Source of the DNA: SFLA01 sp045595165
Lineage (GTDB): Bacteria; Bacillota; Clostridia; Oscillospirales; CAG-382
Direction: 5' to 3'
Assembly (NCBI GenBank): GCA_045595165.1
Contig: JAZNZY010000019.1
Location: 1-64,000, forward strand
Length of the DNA: 64,000 nucleotides
The translations under genes were made by a program, and so were the position numbers. Below are positions 8,439-16,691 of the stretch, in pieces (within the stretch, counting starts at the first letter, position 1; each line of letters opens with the position of its first letter). Under the pieces are notes generated by a model that saw only the letters and a program-made list of their open reading frames with translations, had not been told where the DNA came from and made no database searches.

Positions 8439-8451
8439 ATACAAAAACCAA

Positions 8452-8484
8452 AACGCTCGGTGTTAAAACCGAGCGTTAATTTTT
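8452..8484. terminator. Intrinsic terminator
   Basis: AACGCTCGGT (8452-8461) pairs with ACCGAGCGTT (8468-8477), followed by AATTTTT. Ends the gtrA-DUF436 unit. Confidence 0.85.
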
Positions 8485-8503
8485 GGTTTAGCCAATAAAT
8501 AAC

Positions 8504-8532
8504 TTGATTTTTCGTCTTTAACAGCGTATACT
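8504..8532 (+). promoter_or_regulatory. Promoter of the Fe-S protein-hypB-transporter unit
   Basis: TTGATT (8504-8509), 17-base spacer, TATACT (8527-8532). The ribosome site CAGAGG lies just before the ATG at 8605. Confidence 0.6.
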
Positions 8533-8604
8533 GTAAAGAGGCGGCGGCGTTTTGAAAAAACGGATATAAAGACGAATTTTGGCAAAAAAAAACAGAGGTA
8601 AACG

Positions 8605-9627
8605 ATGCACGAAAAAGAAGCTTTGCTTGAAACTGAGAAAAAGAATAATATAGATGAGCAGGGTAACGTGCTTTATCTTGATCAAGAACGGCTTGACCGA
8701 AAGGAAGTCGGCTTCCCGCCTTATAAAAACAAATCCAACGGGCTGGGCATATACAACTGGCTGCTTGAGCACGTTTTGTATATGAGCGACAAACGCTGGC
8801 CTCTGGCACTCAAGCTTTACAAGATGTTTGTAAAGTTTTCCGTATGGATGAAGGAGGGCGGCTGGAAAGCCCGTGTATACAAAACAGGAATAAAGCTTTA
8901 TCCGGATATGGAGCGCCCCACCGGCACGGTAGTGCTTCCCCTTAACGTGGACGTAACCGATAAGAGCGAAAAGGTAGTTGTGCCTCTGGATCTCATAAAA
9001 GAATCCCTTAAAAAGATGTCATATATCGCGGGAATGGACGGATGCTTGTGCCGTCAGGCAAACGATTGCAAGGATTTCGACCATAATTTGGGCTGTCTGT
9101 TTCTGGGCGAAGCGGCAAAAGCTGTGGTAAAGCACGGCCTGGGCAGGCAGTTTACATACGAGGAAGCATGCGAGCGAGTTGATCAAGCCGCCGAGGCAGG
9201 TCTTATGGGGCAGGCTGTATGGATAGAAGTGGAGCAAATGCTGTGGGGCGTGCGAAACGACCTTATGGATCATTTTCTTGAAATTTGCTTTTGCTGTCCC
9301 TGCTGCTGTATCGCTATGCGTCTTGCCCGCAACGCCACCTCTGCGGAAAGACACCGCTTCCATCCTTCGGGCTGGACCGCAGTTCCCGATCTTACAAAAT
9401 GCGTAGGCTGTAAAAAATGCGCCGAGGAGCGCAACGGATGCCCCGTTGAGGCGATCTCCTTTAATGCCGACGGAAAGATAGTTATAAACCAGGAAAGCTG
9501 TGTGGGATGCGGAATATGCAAAGCCCGTTGCAAGGTGGGCGCCATAAATATAAAGCAGACCATGCCTATGCGGGCAGATCTTCAGGAATACTTCAAAAAG
9601 GATTTTAATCTGGATCTTAAACTGTAA
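8605..9627 (+). CDS. Iron-sulfur protein with C-terminal 2[4Fe-4S] ferredoxin domain
   Basis: 340 residues. The C-terminal 80 residues hold two ferredoxin motifs, CVGCKKCAEERNGCP and CVGCGICKARC. Upstream are further cysteine clusters: CLCRQANDC followed by GCLFLG in the middle, and CFCCPCCC at about 230. The protein is soluble. This arrangement is seen in Clostridia proteins of unassigned electron-transfer role. It is followed 17 bases later by hypB, so a link to a nickel or hydrogenase-like enzyme is possible, but no hydrogenase subunit is in the window. Fe-S cluster binding is well supported; the partner enzyme is unknown. Confidence 0.8.
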   Translation: MHEKEALLETEKKNNIDEQGNVLYLDQERLDRKEVGFPPYKNKSNGLGIYNWLLEHVLYMSDKRWPLALKLYKMFVKFSVWMKEGGWKARVYKTGIKLYPDMERPTGTVVLPLNVDVTDKSEKVVVPLDLIKESLKKMSYIAGMDGCLCRQANDCKDFDHNLGCLFLGEAAKAVVKHGLGRQFTYEEACERVDQAAEAGLMGQAVWIEVEQMLWGVRNDLMDHFLEICFCCPCCCIAMRLARNATSAERHRFHPSGWTAVPDLTKCVGCKKCAEERNGCPVEAISFNADGKIVINQESCVGCGICKARCKVGAINIKQTMPMRADLQEYFKKDFNLDLKL

Positions 9628-9644
9628 AAACGGAGGATAAGTAA

Positions 9645-10328
9645 ATGCAGGATATTCGTATAATCGAAGTAAAGCAAAGCGTTTTTGCGGATAACAACGC
9701 AGACGCCTGCCTTCTGCGGGAGCAATTAAAAAGGGAAAAGACCTTTTTGCTCAACCTTATGTCCTCTCCCGGCGCGGGAAAGACCACCCTGCTTAAAAAA
9801 ATAACCGCTTCTCTCAAGGATAAACTGCGTATTGCGGTAATGGAGGCGGATATAGATTCGGATGTCGATGCCCGCGCTATCAAGGAAACGGGTATAGATT
9901 CAATACAGATACACACCGGCGGAATGTGTCATCTCGATGCGGATATGACACGTCAGGGATTAAAGGAGCTGGGAAGCGAGAAATACGATCTTGTCATACT
10001 GGAAAACGTGGGAAACCTTGTGTGCCCCGCGGAATTCGATACGGGCGCAGTAAAAAATATGACAATTCTTTCCGTGCCCGAGGGACACGATAAGCCTCTT
10101 AAATACCCCCTGATGTACGAAACCTGCCAGCTGCTGGTGGTCAACAAGACCGACGTTATGGAGTATTTCGATTTTGATACGGAAAAAGTGGTTGAATACG
10201 CAAAAATGCGTAATCCCCATATAGAAATACTTTTCGTTTCCGCAAAGACGGGGGACGGGGTGGACACTGTTTCCGATTGGATACTCAAAAACACCCTCCT
10301 CTGGAACGGAGAAGACTGCTGTGAATAA
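9645..10328 (+). CDS. hypB: HypB-type nickel-insertion GTPase
   Basis: 227 residues, with AACGGAGG upstream. The P-loop is SSPGAGKTT (40-48); MEADI, the metal-site dipeptide Cys95-His96 (GGMCHLD), LENVGNLVCP and VVNKTDV follow as in HypB. HypB delivers Ni to [NiFe]-hydrogenase with HypA and hydrolyses GTP. This copy lacks the N-terminal cysteine motif and the long histidine stretch seen in many HypB proteins, while the next gene, which overlaps it by 8 bases, carries a histidine-rich tail. No hypA or other hyp genes are adjacent. Confidence 0.92.
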   Translation: MQDIRIIEVKQSVFADNNADACLLREQLKREKTFLLNLMSSPGAGKTTLLKKITASLKDKLRIAVMEADIDSDVDARAIKETGIDSIQIHTGGMCHLDADMTRQGLKELGSEKYDLVILENVGNLVCPAEFDTGAVKNMTILSVPEGHDKPLKYPLMYETCQLLVVNKTDVMEYFDFDTEKVVEYAKMRNPHIEILFVSAKTGDGVDTVSDWILKNTLLWNGEDCCE

Positions 10329-11391
10329 GGCGGGTATTAAGCACAAAAACCTCGCTACCTTTTACGCCGTTCTGGCGGCGGCGCTTTACGCGATCAACGT
10401 TCCCGTATCAAAAATACTGCTTAAAAGCGTTTCGCCTACAATGATGGCTTCCTTTTTGTATCTGGGAGCGGGAGCAGGCTTGTTTTTGTACGGCGTTTTT
10501 GAAAAAGCGGCAGGAAAGAAAGCGCATACGGAGCATCTTACCAAAAAAGAATTGCCCTTTACGGTGGCAATGGTGGTGCTGGATATTGCCGCCCCCATAC
10601 TGCTTATGCTGGGTATAAAAGCAAGCAACGCCGCATCGGTTTCTCTGCTCAATAACTTTGAGATAGTGGCAACCTCCGTAATTGCGTTGGTGGTTTTTAA
10701 AGAGGTTATTTCAAAAAGACTTTGGATAGCTCTGGCACTCGTCACCGCCGCAAGCGTAATTCTCGGCTTTGAAGGCGCGGGCTCATTTGATTTTAACTAC
10801 GGCTCCCTGTTCGTGCTGGGTGCTTGTATTTGCTGGGGATTTGAAAACAACTGCACCCGAAAGATAAGCAACAAAAGCTCGGTGGAGATAGTGGTAATAA
10901 AGGGCACGTTTTCCGGCTTGGGAAGCCTTATCGTTGCGTTCGTGCTGGGTGAAGAGCTTCCCGCGGTTTATTGGATCGCCTGCGTAATGCTTTTGGGCTT
11001 TGTCGCCTACGGATTAAGCATACATTTTTATATTATGGCGCAAAAAAGTCTTGGCGCGGCGAAAACAAGCGGTTATTATTCCATCGCGCCGTTCCTCGGT
11101 GTTATTTTCGGAATGCTCATTCTCGGAGAAAGACCGTCGGCGCAGTTTTATGTTGCGCTGGTTATTATGATAATCAGCACCTGGTTTATGGTAAAGGATA
11201 CCGTAACCCTCCAGCACACCCACGAGCATACCCATACACATACCCACGAGCATCGCCACGGGGACAAGGTGCACACCCACGAGCACACCCACGTTCATTC
11301 TCATACCCATACCCACGGGGAGAACAGCGAGGATCATACCCACACCCATTCCCGTGAACCGAGGGAGCACGAACACACTCACGCGGTTTAA
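10321..11391 (+). CDS. EamA/DMT-family transporter with a histidine-rich C-terminal tail
   Basis: 356 residues from a GTG overlapping the hypB stop by 8 bases (GGAGAAG upstream). Residues 1-~295 are a typical two-module DMT (EamA) permease with about ten membrane helices. The last ~60 residues contain 22 histidines in His-Thr/Glu/Ser alternation (such as HTHEHTHTHTHEHRH), which would bind Ni, Co or Zn. Tight coupling to hypB suggests nickel uptake, storage or efflux. Most DMT proteins move metabolites, so the tail is the reason to suspect metal transport. Co-translation is clear; the substrate is inference. Confidence 0.85.
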   Translation: MNKAGIKHKNLATFYAVLAAALYAINVPVSKILLKSVSPTMMASFLYLGAGAGLFLYGVFEKAAGKKAHTEHLTKKELPFTVAMVVLDIAAPILLMLGIKASNAASVSLLNNFEIVATSVIALVVFKEVISKRLWIALALVTAASVILGFEGAGSFDFNYGSLFVLGACICWGFENNCTRKISNKSSVEIVVIKGTFSGLGSLIVAFVLGEELPAVYWIACVMLLGFVAYGLSIHFYIMAQKSLGAAKTSGYYSIAPFLGVIFGMLILGERPSAQFYVALVIMIISTWFMVKDTVTLQHTHEHTHTHTHEHRHGDKVHTHEHTHVHSHTHTHGENSEDHTHTHSREPREHEHTHAV

Positions 11392-11397
11392 TACAAA

Positions 11398-11436
11398 CAC
11401 CCCAACAAGCTTTTCGGCTTATTGGGGTGACTTTTT
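11398..11436. terminator. Bidirectional terminator between convergent genes
   Basis: CACCCCAACAAGC (11398-11410) pairs with GCTTATTGGGGTG (11417-11429) with one mismatch and is followed by CTTTTTT. The arms resemble the dispersed palindrome family (CACCCCAAGAAGCC) but lack the TCGGGG extension. Confidence 0.75.
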
Positions 11437-11870
11437 TATCTTTTCAGTTCTGTGTAAGGCAAAACGGTAAAACCGTGCTTTTTGTAAAGGTTTATAGCCG
11501 CCGTGTTTTCTGTTTCCGCTTCCAGGCGGAAGATGCAATCGGTATATGCAGAGGTAATAAATTCCATAATACTGTTTCCCAAGCCCATCCCTCTGTGCCG
11601 GGGCTTTATATAAATATCCTCTATCCAGATGCACTTTTTTCCAAACTCGGTGGAATAGCTTTTTGCCACCATTGCGTATCCCGCAATACCGTTTTTCGTT
11701 TCAATAACGTATCCGTCCAGATAAGGATTATCGTTTATACAGTTGTTTATATCGTTTAAAAATATTTCCTCCGAACCGTTGCTGAACACCGCCTCCGATG
11801 CATAAAACACCCGCATCATTTCAAGCACTTCCTGCTTGTCTTTTTCGGCTATTGGCCTAATATTGTTCAC
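11436..11870 (-). CDS. GNAT-family N-acetyltransferase
   Basis: 144 residues, a complete GNAT domain. IEDIYIKPRHRGMGLGNSIM (85-104) holds the acetyl-CoA pyrophosphate-binding loop (R/Q-x-x-G-x-G/A), and LEAETENTAAINLYKKHGF is the usual closing motif. It transfers an acyl group from acyl-CoA to an amine whose identity cannot be read from sequence. It is the last gene of the minus-strand unit that begins with the sdpR-like regulator at 14907, 16 bases downstream of the ABC permease. Confidence 0.88.
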   Translation of the reverse strand: MNNIRPIAEKDKQEVLEMMRVFYASEAVFSNGSEEIFLNDINNCINDNPYLDGYVIETKNGIAGYAMVAKSYSTEFGKKCIWIEDIYIKPRHRGMGLGNSIMEFITSAYTDCIFRLEAETENTAAINLYKKHGFTVLPYTELKR

Positions 11871-11886
11871 AGCGTACCTCCGTAGT

Positions 11887-12672
11887 TTATTTTATATCTT
11901 TTTTCGTGTATACCGCGTAGGCGGTTATAATTCCCGCGGCGGTAAGCAGGAGTCCTGCCCACATATATTTAAAATCCAAAGCGCCGTTATTGATAATATA
12001 TCCGCTGTCGGTATAGCCGTAAGGGGTTATATATTTTAGGAACTTTATCTCGTCGGTAATGTTGGCAAGTATGTTCATAAAATAAAACGCCATGGTAATT
12101 CCCAAAGAAACGGCAAACCCGCCTCTGCGCAAAAACGCAGACAGACCGAAGCATATAAACGCCACCTCAAGATCAAGCAAAAAGTATGCCAGAAAGATAA
12201 GCGCAATCTTTCCCCATTCGGGATTTTCTCCTATAACCGCCGCGGCGATGCAGGAAACCGCCATAACCGATACGTTCAGCACAATTATCTGTGCAATTAC
12301 GGCAAACAGCTTTTCCGTAACAATCCTCCCACGGGAAATGGGGTGGGTAAGCAAAAATTCCGCAGTTTTGTTTTTTTCTTCCTTTGCCAAGGCGGCAACC
12401 GCGGTTATGGCGGCAAAGATAGGTCCTCCCAATCCCAGCACGTTTCCGCACTCCACGCCGAAATATCCCATAAATTCGCCGAAGTTCAACCGGTCCATTC
12501 CGAACGCATCGGAAAACGCGCCCATATTCGCAAACATATCCGATATATCTCCCATCTGTGAGGACATCTCGGGATATATAAGTATACTTACTCCCAGCAT
12601 AAAGGCGATGACAGCCGACCATACGATAAGTGATATTCTGTTTTGCTTTAACTCGTGTAAAAAGACGGTCAT
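11887..12672 (-). CDS. ABC-2 type exporter permease
   Basis: 261 residues with six predicted membrane helices; the start overlaps the ATP-binding protein's stop by four bases (ATGA). The segment EEKNKTAEFLLTHPISRGRI is the cytoplasmic coupling region typical of ABC-2 permeases related to those of bacteriocin, antibiotic or Na+ exporters. It pairs with the ATPase at 12669-13547. Substrate unknown; proximity to an SdpI-like immunity protein suggests a role in peptide toxin resistance or envelope stress. Confidence 0.88.
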   Translation of the reverse strand: MTVFLHELKQNRISLIVWSAVIAFMLGVSILIYPEMSSQMGDISDMFANMGAFSDAFGMDRLNFGEFMGYFGVECGNVLGLGGPIFAAITAVAALAKEEKNKTAEFLLTHPISRGRIVTEKLFAVIAQIIVLNVSVMAVSCIAAAVIGENPEWGKIALIFLAYFLLDLEVAFICFGLSAFLRRGGFAVSLGITMAFYFMNILANITDEIKFLKYITPYGYTDSGYIINNGALDFKYMWAGLLLTAAGIITAYAVYTKKDIK

Positions 12673-13547
12673 TTGCTTTCCTCCTTTACGTAGTAGTGCA
12701 TAAACACCTCGTCCAGATCCGGATCGGTTATGCTTATATCCTCAAAGCTTGCCGAGGCGAGGGCTTTTATAAGCGCTTCCGCTTTTCCGCCGTACAAAAA
12801 GCTTATGTTATCGTTTTCTTTTTTCATGTCCTTTACGTCTGCAAGCACCGGCATATTCTTTACGCCCCGCAGGGATATGCGCTTAACTCCCGTGTTGCCA
12901 AGGTTTGCAACGGAATCGGTTACCAACAGCCTTCCCTCGCGGATAATGGCGGCGTGCTTGCAATAACGGCTTACCTCGGACAGCACGTGGGAGGATAAAA
13001 ATACCGTAGCGCCCTCGGCGTTTCTTTCCTGCATTATGGTGTAAAACTCTCTTTGCATCAAGGGGTCAAGACCGCTTGTGGGTTCGTCAAGTATATAAAG
13101 CTCGGGCTTGTGCTGTAAAGCGCAGATTATACCTACCTTTTTTCTGTTTCCCAAGGAAAGCTCGCCTATACGCTTTTCCATATCCAGATCAAGTCTTTCG
13201 CAAAGGTTTTTTGCTTCCGCTTCGCAGTTTTTCTTTCTTAATCTTGCGCTTAAAGCAAGCATTTCTTTAACCCGCATATTTCCGTAAAAGCCGGATTCGG
13301 AGGGCAGATAGCCAACGGATGCAAGTATTTCGGTTTTATTCTTTTGAATATCCTTTCCCAAGATCTCCGCCTTGCCGGAGGTAGGGGATATAAGTCCCAG
13401 AAGAGCCCGAATGGTGGTGCTTTTTCCTGCGCCGTTGGGACCGATAAACCCGTAAAAATCACCTTTTTCCACGGAAAGGTCAACTTCGATAATTCCTCGG
13501 GATGCGCCGTAATATTTTGTTAATGCTGTCGTTTTAATGGCTTTCAT
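12669..13547 (-). CDS. ABC transporter ATP-binding protein
   Basis: 292 residues starting at the ATG at 13547 with CGGAGATT upstream; a start at 13562 would overlap the preceding gene. Walker A is GPNGAGKST (36-44), the signature LSLGNRKKVG, Walker B LYILDEPTSGLDP and the H-loop SSHVLSE. It belongs to the drug/bacteriocin exporter subgroup. It energises the permease encoded immediately downstream. Confidence 0.93.
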   Translation of the reverse strand: MKAIKTTALTKYYGASRGIIEVDLSVEKGDFYGFIGPNGAGKSTTIRALLGLISPTSGKAEILGKDIQKNKTEILASVGYLPSESGFYGNMRVKEMLALSARLRKKNCEAEAKNLCERLDLDMEKRIGELSLGNRKKVGIICALQHKPELYILDEPTSGLDPLMQREFYTIMQERNAEGATVFLSSHVLSEVSRYCKHAAIIREGRLLVTDSVANLGNTGVKRISLRGVKNMPVLADVKDMKKENDNISFLYGGKAEALIKALASASFEDISITDPDLDEVFMHYYVKEESK

Positions 13548-13549
13548 AT

Positions 13550-14638
13550 TTAATCTCCGCAAAAAAGATTCAGTTTTTCATATATCTTTTCGGTTTCCGC
13601 CTTGTCTTTTCCCGTAATGATAAGCGTTTTTTCGCCGGAGCGCACCACCACGCCGTAATCGCATTTTGTGTAAGCGTACAGGGTGTATTTTCCGTAAGTG
13701 TCGCTTTCAAAGGTGCCCATAAGCAGCTTTGAGCCGCCAAATCCGTATACTCTTGCGCCTCTGTCGTAATCCTCTACCAGCTCCACGCTGTCAACCTCGT
13801 TATAGCCTACGGTAAGATCTTCGAAATAATCGGCCACTATTTTAAATCCTGCGTTTCCGTATTCCACGGTAATATTTCCCGTAAACATAAGCGGAATAAG
13901 CGCGGCAAAAAGGATCGCCAAAACAAGCGTTACGATAATTCCGATCATTCTGTATTTCTTTTTATCGTATATTGGCTTGGGCTCAAAGCCGCCCTCCTTC
14001 TTTTGCTTTTTATAAAAGCAGTAGGAGTATATGGTGGGAACCAAAACGGCAACCAATATCAGTACAAACATTGCCGCCATGGAAAGCTTTTCGGGAAGCA
14101 GGATGGTAAGTACCAGAGCCGCACCGCAGAAAAACCATACTATTCCTCCGAAACGGTGGGTGGCTTGCCAGTTTTCCTCACTTTCAAGGGTCCACTTTAT
14201 CTTTATACCCATGGTTTTGTTTTGCTTGCATTTGGGCAGATAGTTACCCATTATTATAAACATTCCGCCGATGATAAGGTTTATAAAATAAACGGGGAAA
14301 GTGCTTTCATAAAGTACTGCGCCGTACGTCAATCCGCTCAAACAGCAGGAAAGCAGAGGGATTATCAACAGCATCGCGGAAACCGCCTTGGGATTTTGCT
14401 TTTTGCTTTCTTTATCCAAAGCAGTTAAAAGAATGCACACCCACAAAAGGGCAAGCATTATAAGGGGCAAACCGAACACGAAGAAAGCTTTGCTCCCGTA
14501 GGAATCGGCATTTCCCGCCAAGTTCCAATGTATAGGCATGGACGGGGGTAGTTTATCCCAAAGGATGACTCCCGAAATTATCGGTAAAAGGGTTAAAATA
14601 TTTGCAAAAATTATGGTTATTTTATTCTTTTTTATCAT
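13550..14638 (-). CDS. SdpI-like DUF1648 membrane protein with C-terminal PH-like domain
   Basis: 362 residues. The start is the ATG at 14638, which overlaps the regulator's stop as TAATG; the open frame back to 14812 overlaps the regulator and is not used. The N-terminal half carries LPPSMPIHWNLAGNADSYGS (DUF1648) and the SdpI signature GNYLPKCKQNKTMGIK followed by TLESEENW, with six or more membrane helices. After about residue 255 a soluble region resembling a bacterial PH domain follows, which classic SdpI lacks. B. subtilis SdpI gives immunity to the SdpC toxin and sequesters SdpR at the membrane; the same logic is inferred. Confidence 0.85.
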   Translation of the reverse strand: MIKKNKITIIFANILTLLPIISGVILWDKLPPSMPIHWNLAGNADSYGSKAFFVFGLPLIMLALLWVCILLTALDKESKKQNPKAVSAMLLIIPLLSCCLSGLTYGAVLYESTFPVYFINLIIGGMFIIMGNYLPKCKQNKTMGIKIKWTLESEENWQATHRFGGIVWFFCGAALVLTILLPEKLSMAAMFVLILVAVLVPTIYSYCFYKKQKKEGGFEPKPIYDKKKYRMIGIIVTLVLAILFAALIPLMFTGNITVEYGNAGFKIVADYFEDLTVGYNEVDSVELVEDYDRGARVYGFGGSKLLMGTFESDTYGKYTLYAYTKCDYGVVVRSGEKTLIITGKDKAETEKIYEKLNLFCGD

Positions 14639-14907
14639 TACCGCGTTTCTCCTTTCAGGTCTGTTATCCACAGCATAATTTCTTCCAGCACGGATGCGTT
14701 CAGCTCGTAATATATATACTTTCCCTCGCGGGTATCTCTTATAAGATCCGCTTCCTTCAGCACCGAAAGATGTCTTGAAACCGCCGCTCCTGTAACAGAA
14801 AACCGCTCGCATATTTCTCCCGCGGATTTCCGCCCTTCCTTAAGCATATTCAGTATTTCCCGTCTGATCGGGTCGGAAAGAGCTTTTAACGTGTTTTGAA
14901 GTCCCAC
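14638..14907 (-). CDS. ArsR-family repressor, SdpR-like
   Basis: 89 residues from a GTG at 14907 with GAGGTG upstream. It is a compact winged helix: ALSDPIRREILNMLKEG, then the recognition helix region AAVSRHLSVLKEADLI and the wing REGKYIYYEL. Metal-binding cysteine motifs of metal-sensing ArsR members are absent, as in SdpR. It is translationally coupled to the SdpI-like gene, matching the sdpRI arrangement. It probably represses its own operon, including the ABC exporter downstream, by binding the palindrome at 14924-14947. Confidence 0.87.
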   Translation of the reverse strand: MGLQNTLKALSDPIRREILNMLKEGRKSAGEICERFSVTGAAVSRHLSVLKEADLIRDTREGKYIYYELNASVLEEIMLWITDLKGETR

Positions 14908-14923
14908 GCGTTCACCTCATTTA

Positions 14924-14947
14924 ACATTTAACTTAATTGTTAAATGT
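14924..14947. promoter_or_regulatory. Palindromic operator upstream of the sdpR-like gene
   Basis: ACATTTAAC (14924-14932) and GTTAAATGT (14939-14947) are perfect 9-base inverted repeats with a 6-base spacer, beginning 17 bases upstream of the GTG. The size fits an ArsR dimer site. Autorepression is inferred. Confidence 0.65.
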
Positions 14948-15009
14948 ATTGTATCACAGTATTTTTGTGCTGTCAAGAGGAGAAAAGGTGCCATTTTTTG
15001 CATATTATA

Positions 15010-15038
15010 TTGAATTTTGTCTTATTCAGGGGTATAAT
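15010..15038 (+). promoter_or_regulatory. Promoter of the TIM-barrel gene
   Basis: TTGAAT (15010-15015), 17-base spacer, TATAAT (15033-15038), followed by GGAGGG and the ATG at 15062. Confidence 0.7.
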
Positions 15039-15061
15039 GGGGCAAGGACGGAGGGATTTTT

Positions 15062-15871
15062 ATGAACCGTATACTGTGTTCCACGGGCGCCGTTATCGGC
15101 AGACCCAACGGAAGAAATATATATTTGCTTGAAGAGTGTGTCCGCAGCCTTAATTGCGACGGATTTGAATTTATGATGTACAGCACCTGGTACGATAAGA
15201 TAGACGAAGTTAAAAAGGTCGTTTTGGGCACGGGAGCATCCTTTCCCGTTTTCCATATAGAAAAGCAGGTGGGGGATCGTATCAGCCGCAACGGAGAAGG
15301 AGATACCGAAAAAGCGGTAGAATTGTTTGAGATAAACTGCGCTCTTGCAAAAGATATCGGCTCCCAAAAATTGGTGCTTCATTTGTGGAGCGGGCTGGAT
15401 TCGGATAAGGATATGCCCCACAATATGGAAGTATACGAGCGTTTTTACGAAATATCTCAATCCCACGGTCTGCTTTTAACGGTGGAAAACGTGGTGTGCA
15501 ACCATCAGGATCCTTTTACACATCTTGTTTCGCTTTCACGTGAGTTCCCCGATATTTCCTTTACCTTCGATACGAAAATGTCCCAATTCCACGCACAAAC
15601 GGAAAAGCTTTATGAAAATACAGAGGTTTTTAACCGTATAAAGCATTTTCATATAAACGATTACGGCGGAGGATATATGGATTGGTCAAACTTAAGGACC
15701 TTGCATATCGGCGAGGGCAACGTTAATTTTGACAGGCTGTTTGCATATCTGAAGGAGCAAAACTATGGGGGCGATTTTACCGTGGAAGCCACTTCGTTTG
15801 ACGAAAACGGTGTAATTGATTTTGAATCTCTCAACCGAACCTTTGAAAAAATAAGAAAGTATTTGGCGTAA
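15062..15871 (+). CDS. Sugar phosphate isomerase/epimerase (xylose isomerase-like TIM barrel)
   Basis: 269 residues, a single AP-endonuclease-2-type TIM barrel. The expected metal-ligand acids and histidines appear in order: FPVFHIEKQV, KLVLHLWSG, LTVENV, FTFDTKMSQFHA, KHFHINDYG and FTVEATSF. Such proteins isomerise or epimerise sugars or cyclitols using a divalent metal. The specific substrate is not deducible. It is followed within two bases by a TVP38 membrane protein with which it is co-transcribed. Confidence 0.85.
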   Translation: MNRILCSTGAVIGRPNGRNIYLLEECVRSLNCDGFEFMMYSTWYDKIDEVKKVVLGTGASFPVFHIEKQVGDRISRNGEGDTEKAVELFEINCALAKDIGSQKLVLHLWSGLDSDKDMPHNMEVYERFYEISQSHGLLLTVENVVCNHQDPFTHLVSLSREFPDISFTFDTKMSQFHAQTEKLYENTEVFNRIKHFHINDYGGGYMDWSNLRTLHIGEGNVNFDRLFAYLKEQNYGGDFTVEATSFDENGVIDFESLNRTFEKIRKYLA

Positions 15872-15872
15872 T

Positions 15873-16559
15873 ATGGAAAATACAAACAAAAAACGCAAAA
15901 TACTTGCGCTTCTTTCCTTGGCTGTGGTAATAATTCTTGCTCTCCTTGCCACCCTTTTCGTGTGGAAATGGCTGGATTCTTTTTCGGAAGAGGGGTTCAG
16001 AGATTACATACGCTCCTTCGGGCATTGGGGATGGCTGGTGCTTTTGGGAATACAGTTTTTGCAGGTGTTTATTGCCCTCATTCCCGGTGAGGTGGTGGAA
16101 ACCGCCGCGGGATACGCATTCGGGCCTCTTTGGGGAACGGTTATCTGCTATGCGGGCGTTGCCGCCGCATCGGCTTTAATCTTTTTGCTCACCCGCCGTT
16201 TTGGAATACGGTTGGTGGAGGTGTTCGTTTCAAGAGAAAAGATTAACGAGCTTAAATTTTTAAATACCTCCAAAAAGCGGAATTTTTTAATATTCATCTT
16301 GTTTTTTATTCCGGGTACGCCCAAAGACCTTATCACATATTTCGCAGGGCTAACGGATATTAAAATCACCGAATTTCTGTGCATTTCCCTGGTTGCACGT
16401 TTTCCGTCGGTAATATCTTCCACCGTCGGAGGACATTTGCTGGGAGAGGGAAGCTATTTGTCCGCTTTGCTTTTATACGGAATAACCGGCGCGGTAAGTA
16501 TAGCCGGCTTGCTTATATACAATAAAATAATAAAAAGCAGGCAGGAAAAGAAAAAATAA
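15873..16559 (+). CDS. TVP38/TMEM64 (DedA-superfamily) membrane protein
   Basis: 228 residues with about six membrane helices. IPGEVVETAAGYAFGPLWGT and the later FFIPGTPKDLITYFAGLT are the two hallmark re-entrant segments, and ARFPSVISSTVGG closes the domain. The family belongs to the DedA/VTT scramblase-like group acting on lipid carriers or phospholipids. The start lies one base after the preceding stop with only a weak ribosome site, suggesting translational coupling. Substrate unknown. Confidence 0.9.
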   Translation: MENTNKKRKILALLSLAVVIILALLATLFVWKWLDSFSEEGFRDYIRSFGHWGWLVLLGIQFLQVFIALIPGEVVETAAGYAFGPLWGTVICYAGVAAASALIFLLTRRFGIRLVEVFVSREKINELKFLNTSKKRNFLIFILFFIPGTPKDLITYFAGLTDIKITEFLCISLVARFPSVISSTVGGHLLGEGSYLSALLLYGITGAVSIAGLLIYNKIIKSRQEKKK

Positions 16560-16604
16560 CTAAAAAATTTTTTATTCGGCGGTTAAATTTTTTATTCCAC
16601 GTAC

Positions 16605-16633
16605 TTGTCAAATTTTCAGTGCTGTGATATAAT
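16605..16633 (+). promoter_or_regulatory. purC promoter
   Basis: TTGTCA (16605-16610), 17-base spacer, TATAAT (16628-16633). No riboswitch-like structure is evident in the ~50-base leader. Confidence 0.7.
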
Positions 16634-16691
16634 TAATCGTTCTATTGGGATAATAAACAAAATCTATGATAAAAAGAAGGTTTTACGAAGT

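Noticed and set aside
14639..14812. N-terminal extension of the SdpI-like protein
   Set aside because: It would overlap the whole C-terminal half of the sdpR-like gene in another frame; the ATG at 14638 has a ribosome site and matches the family start.
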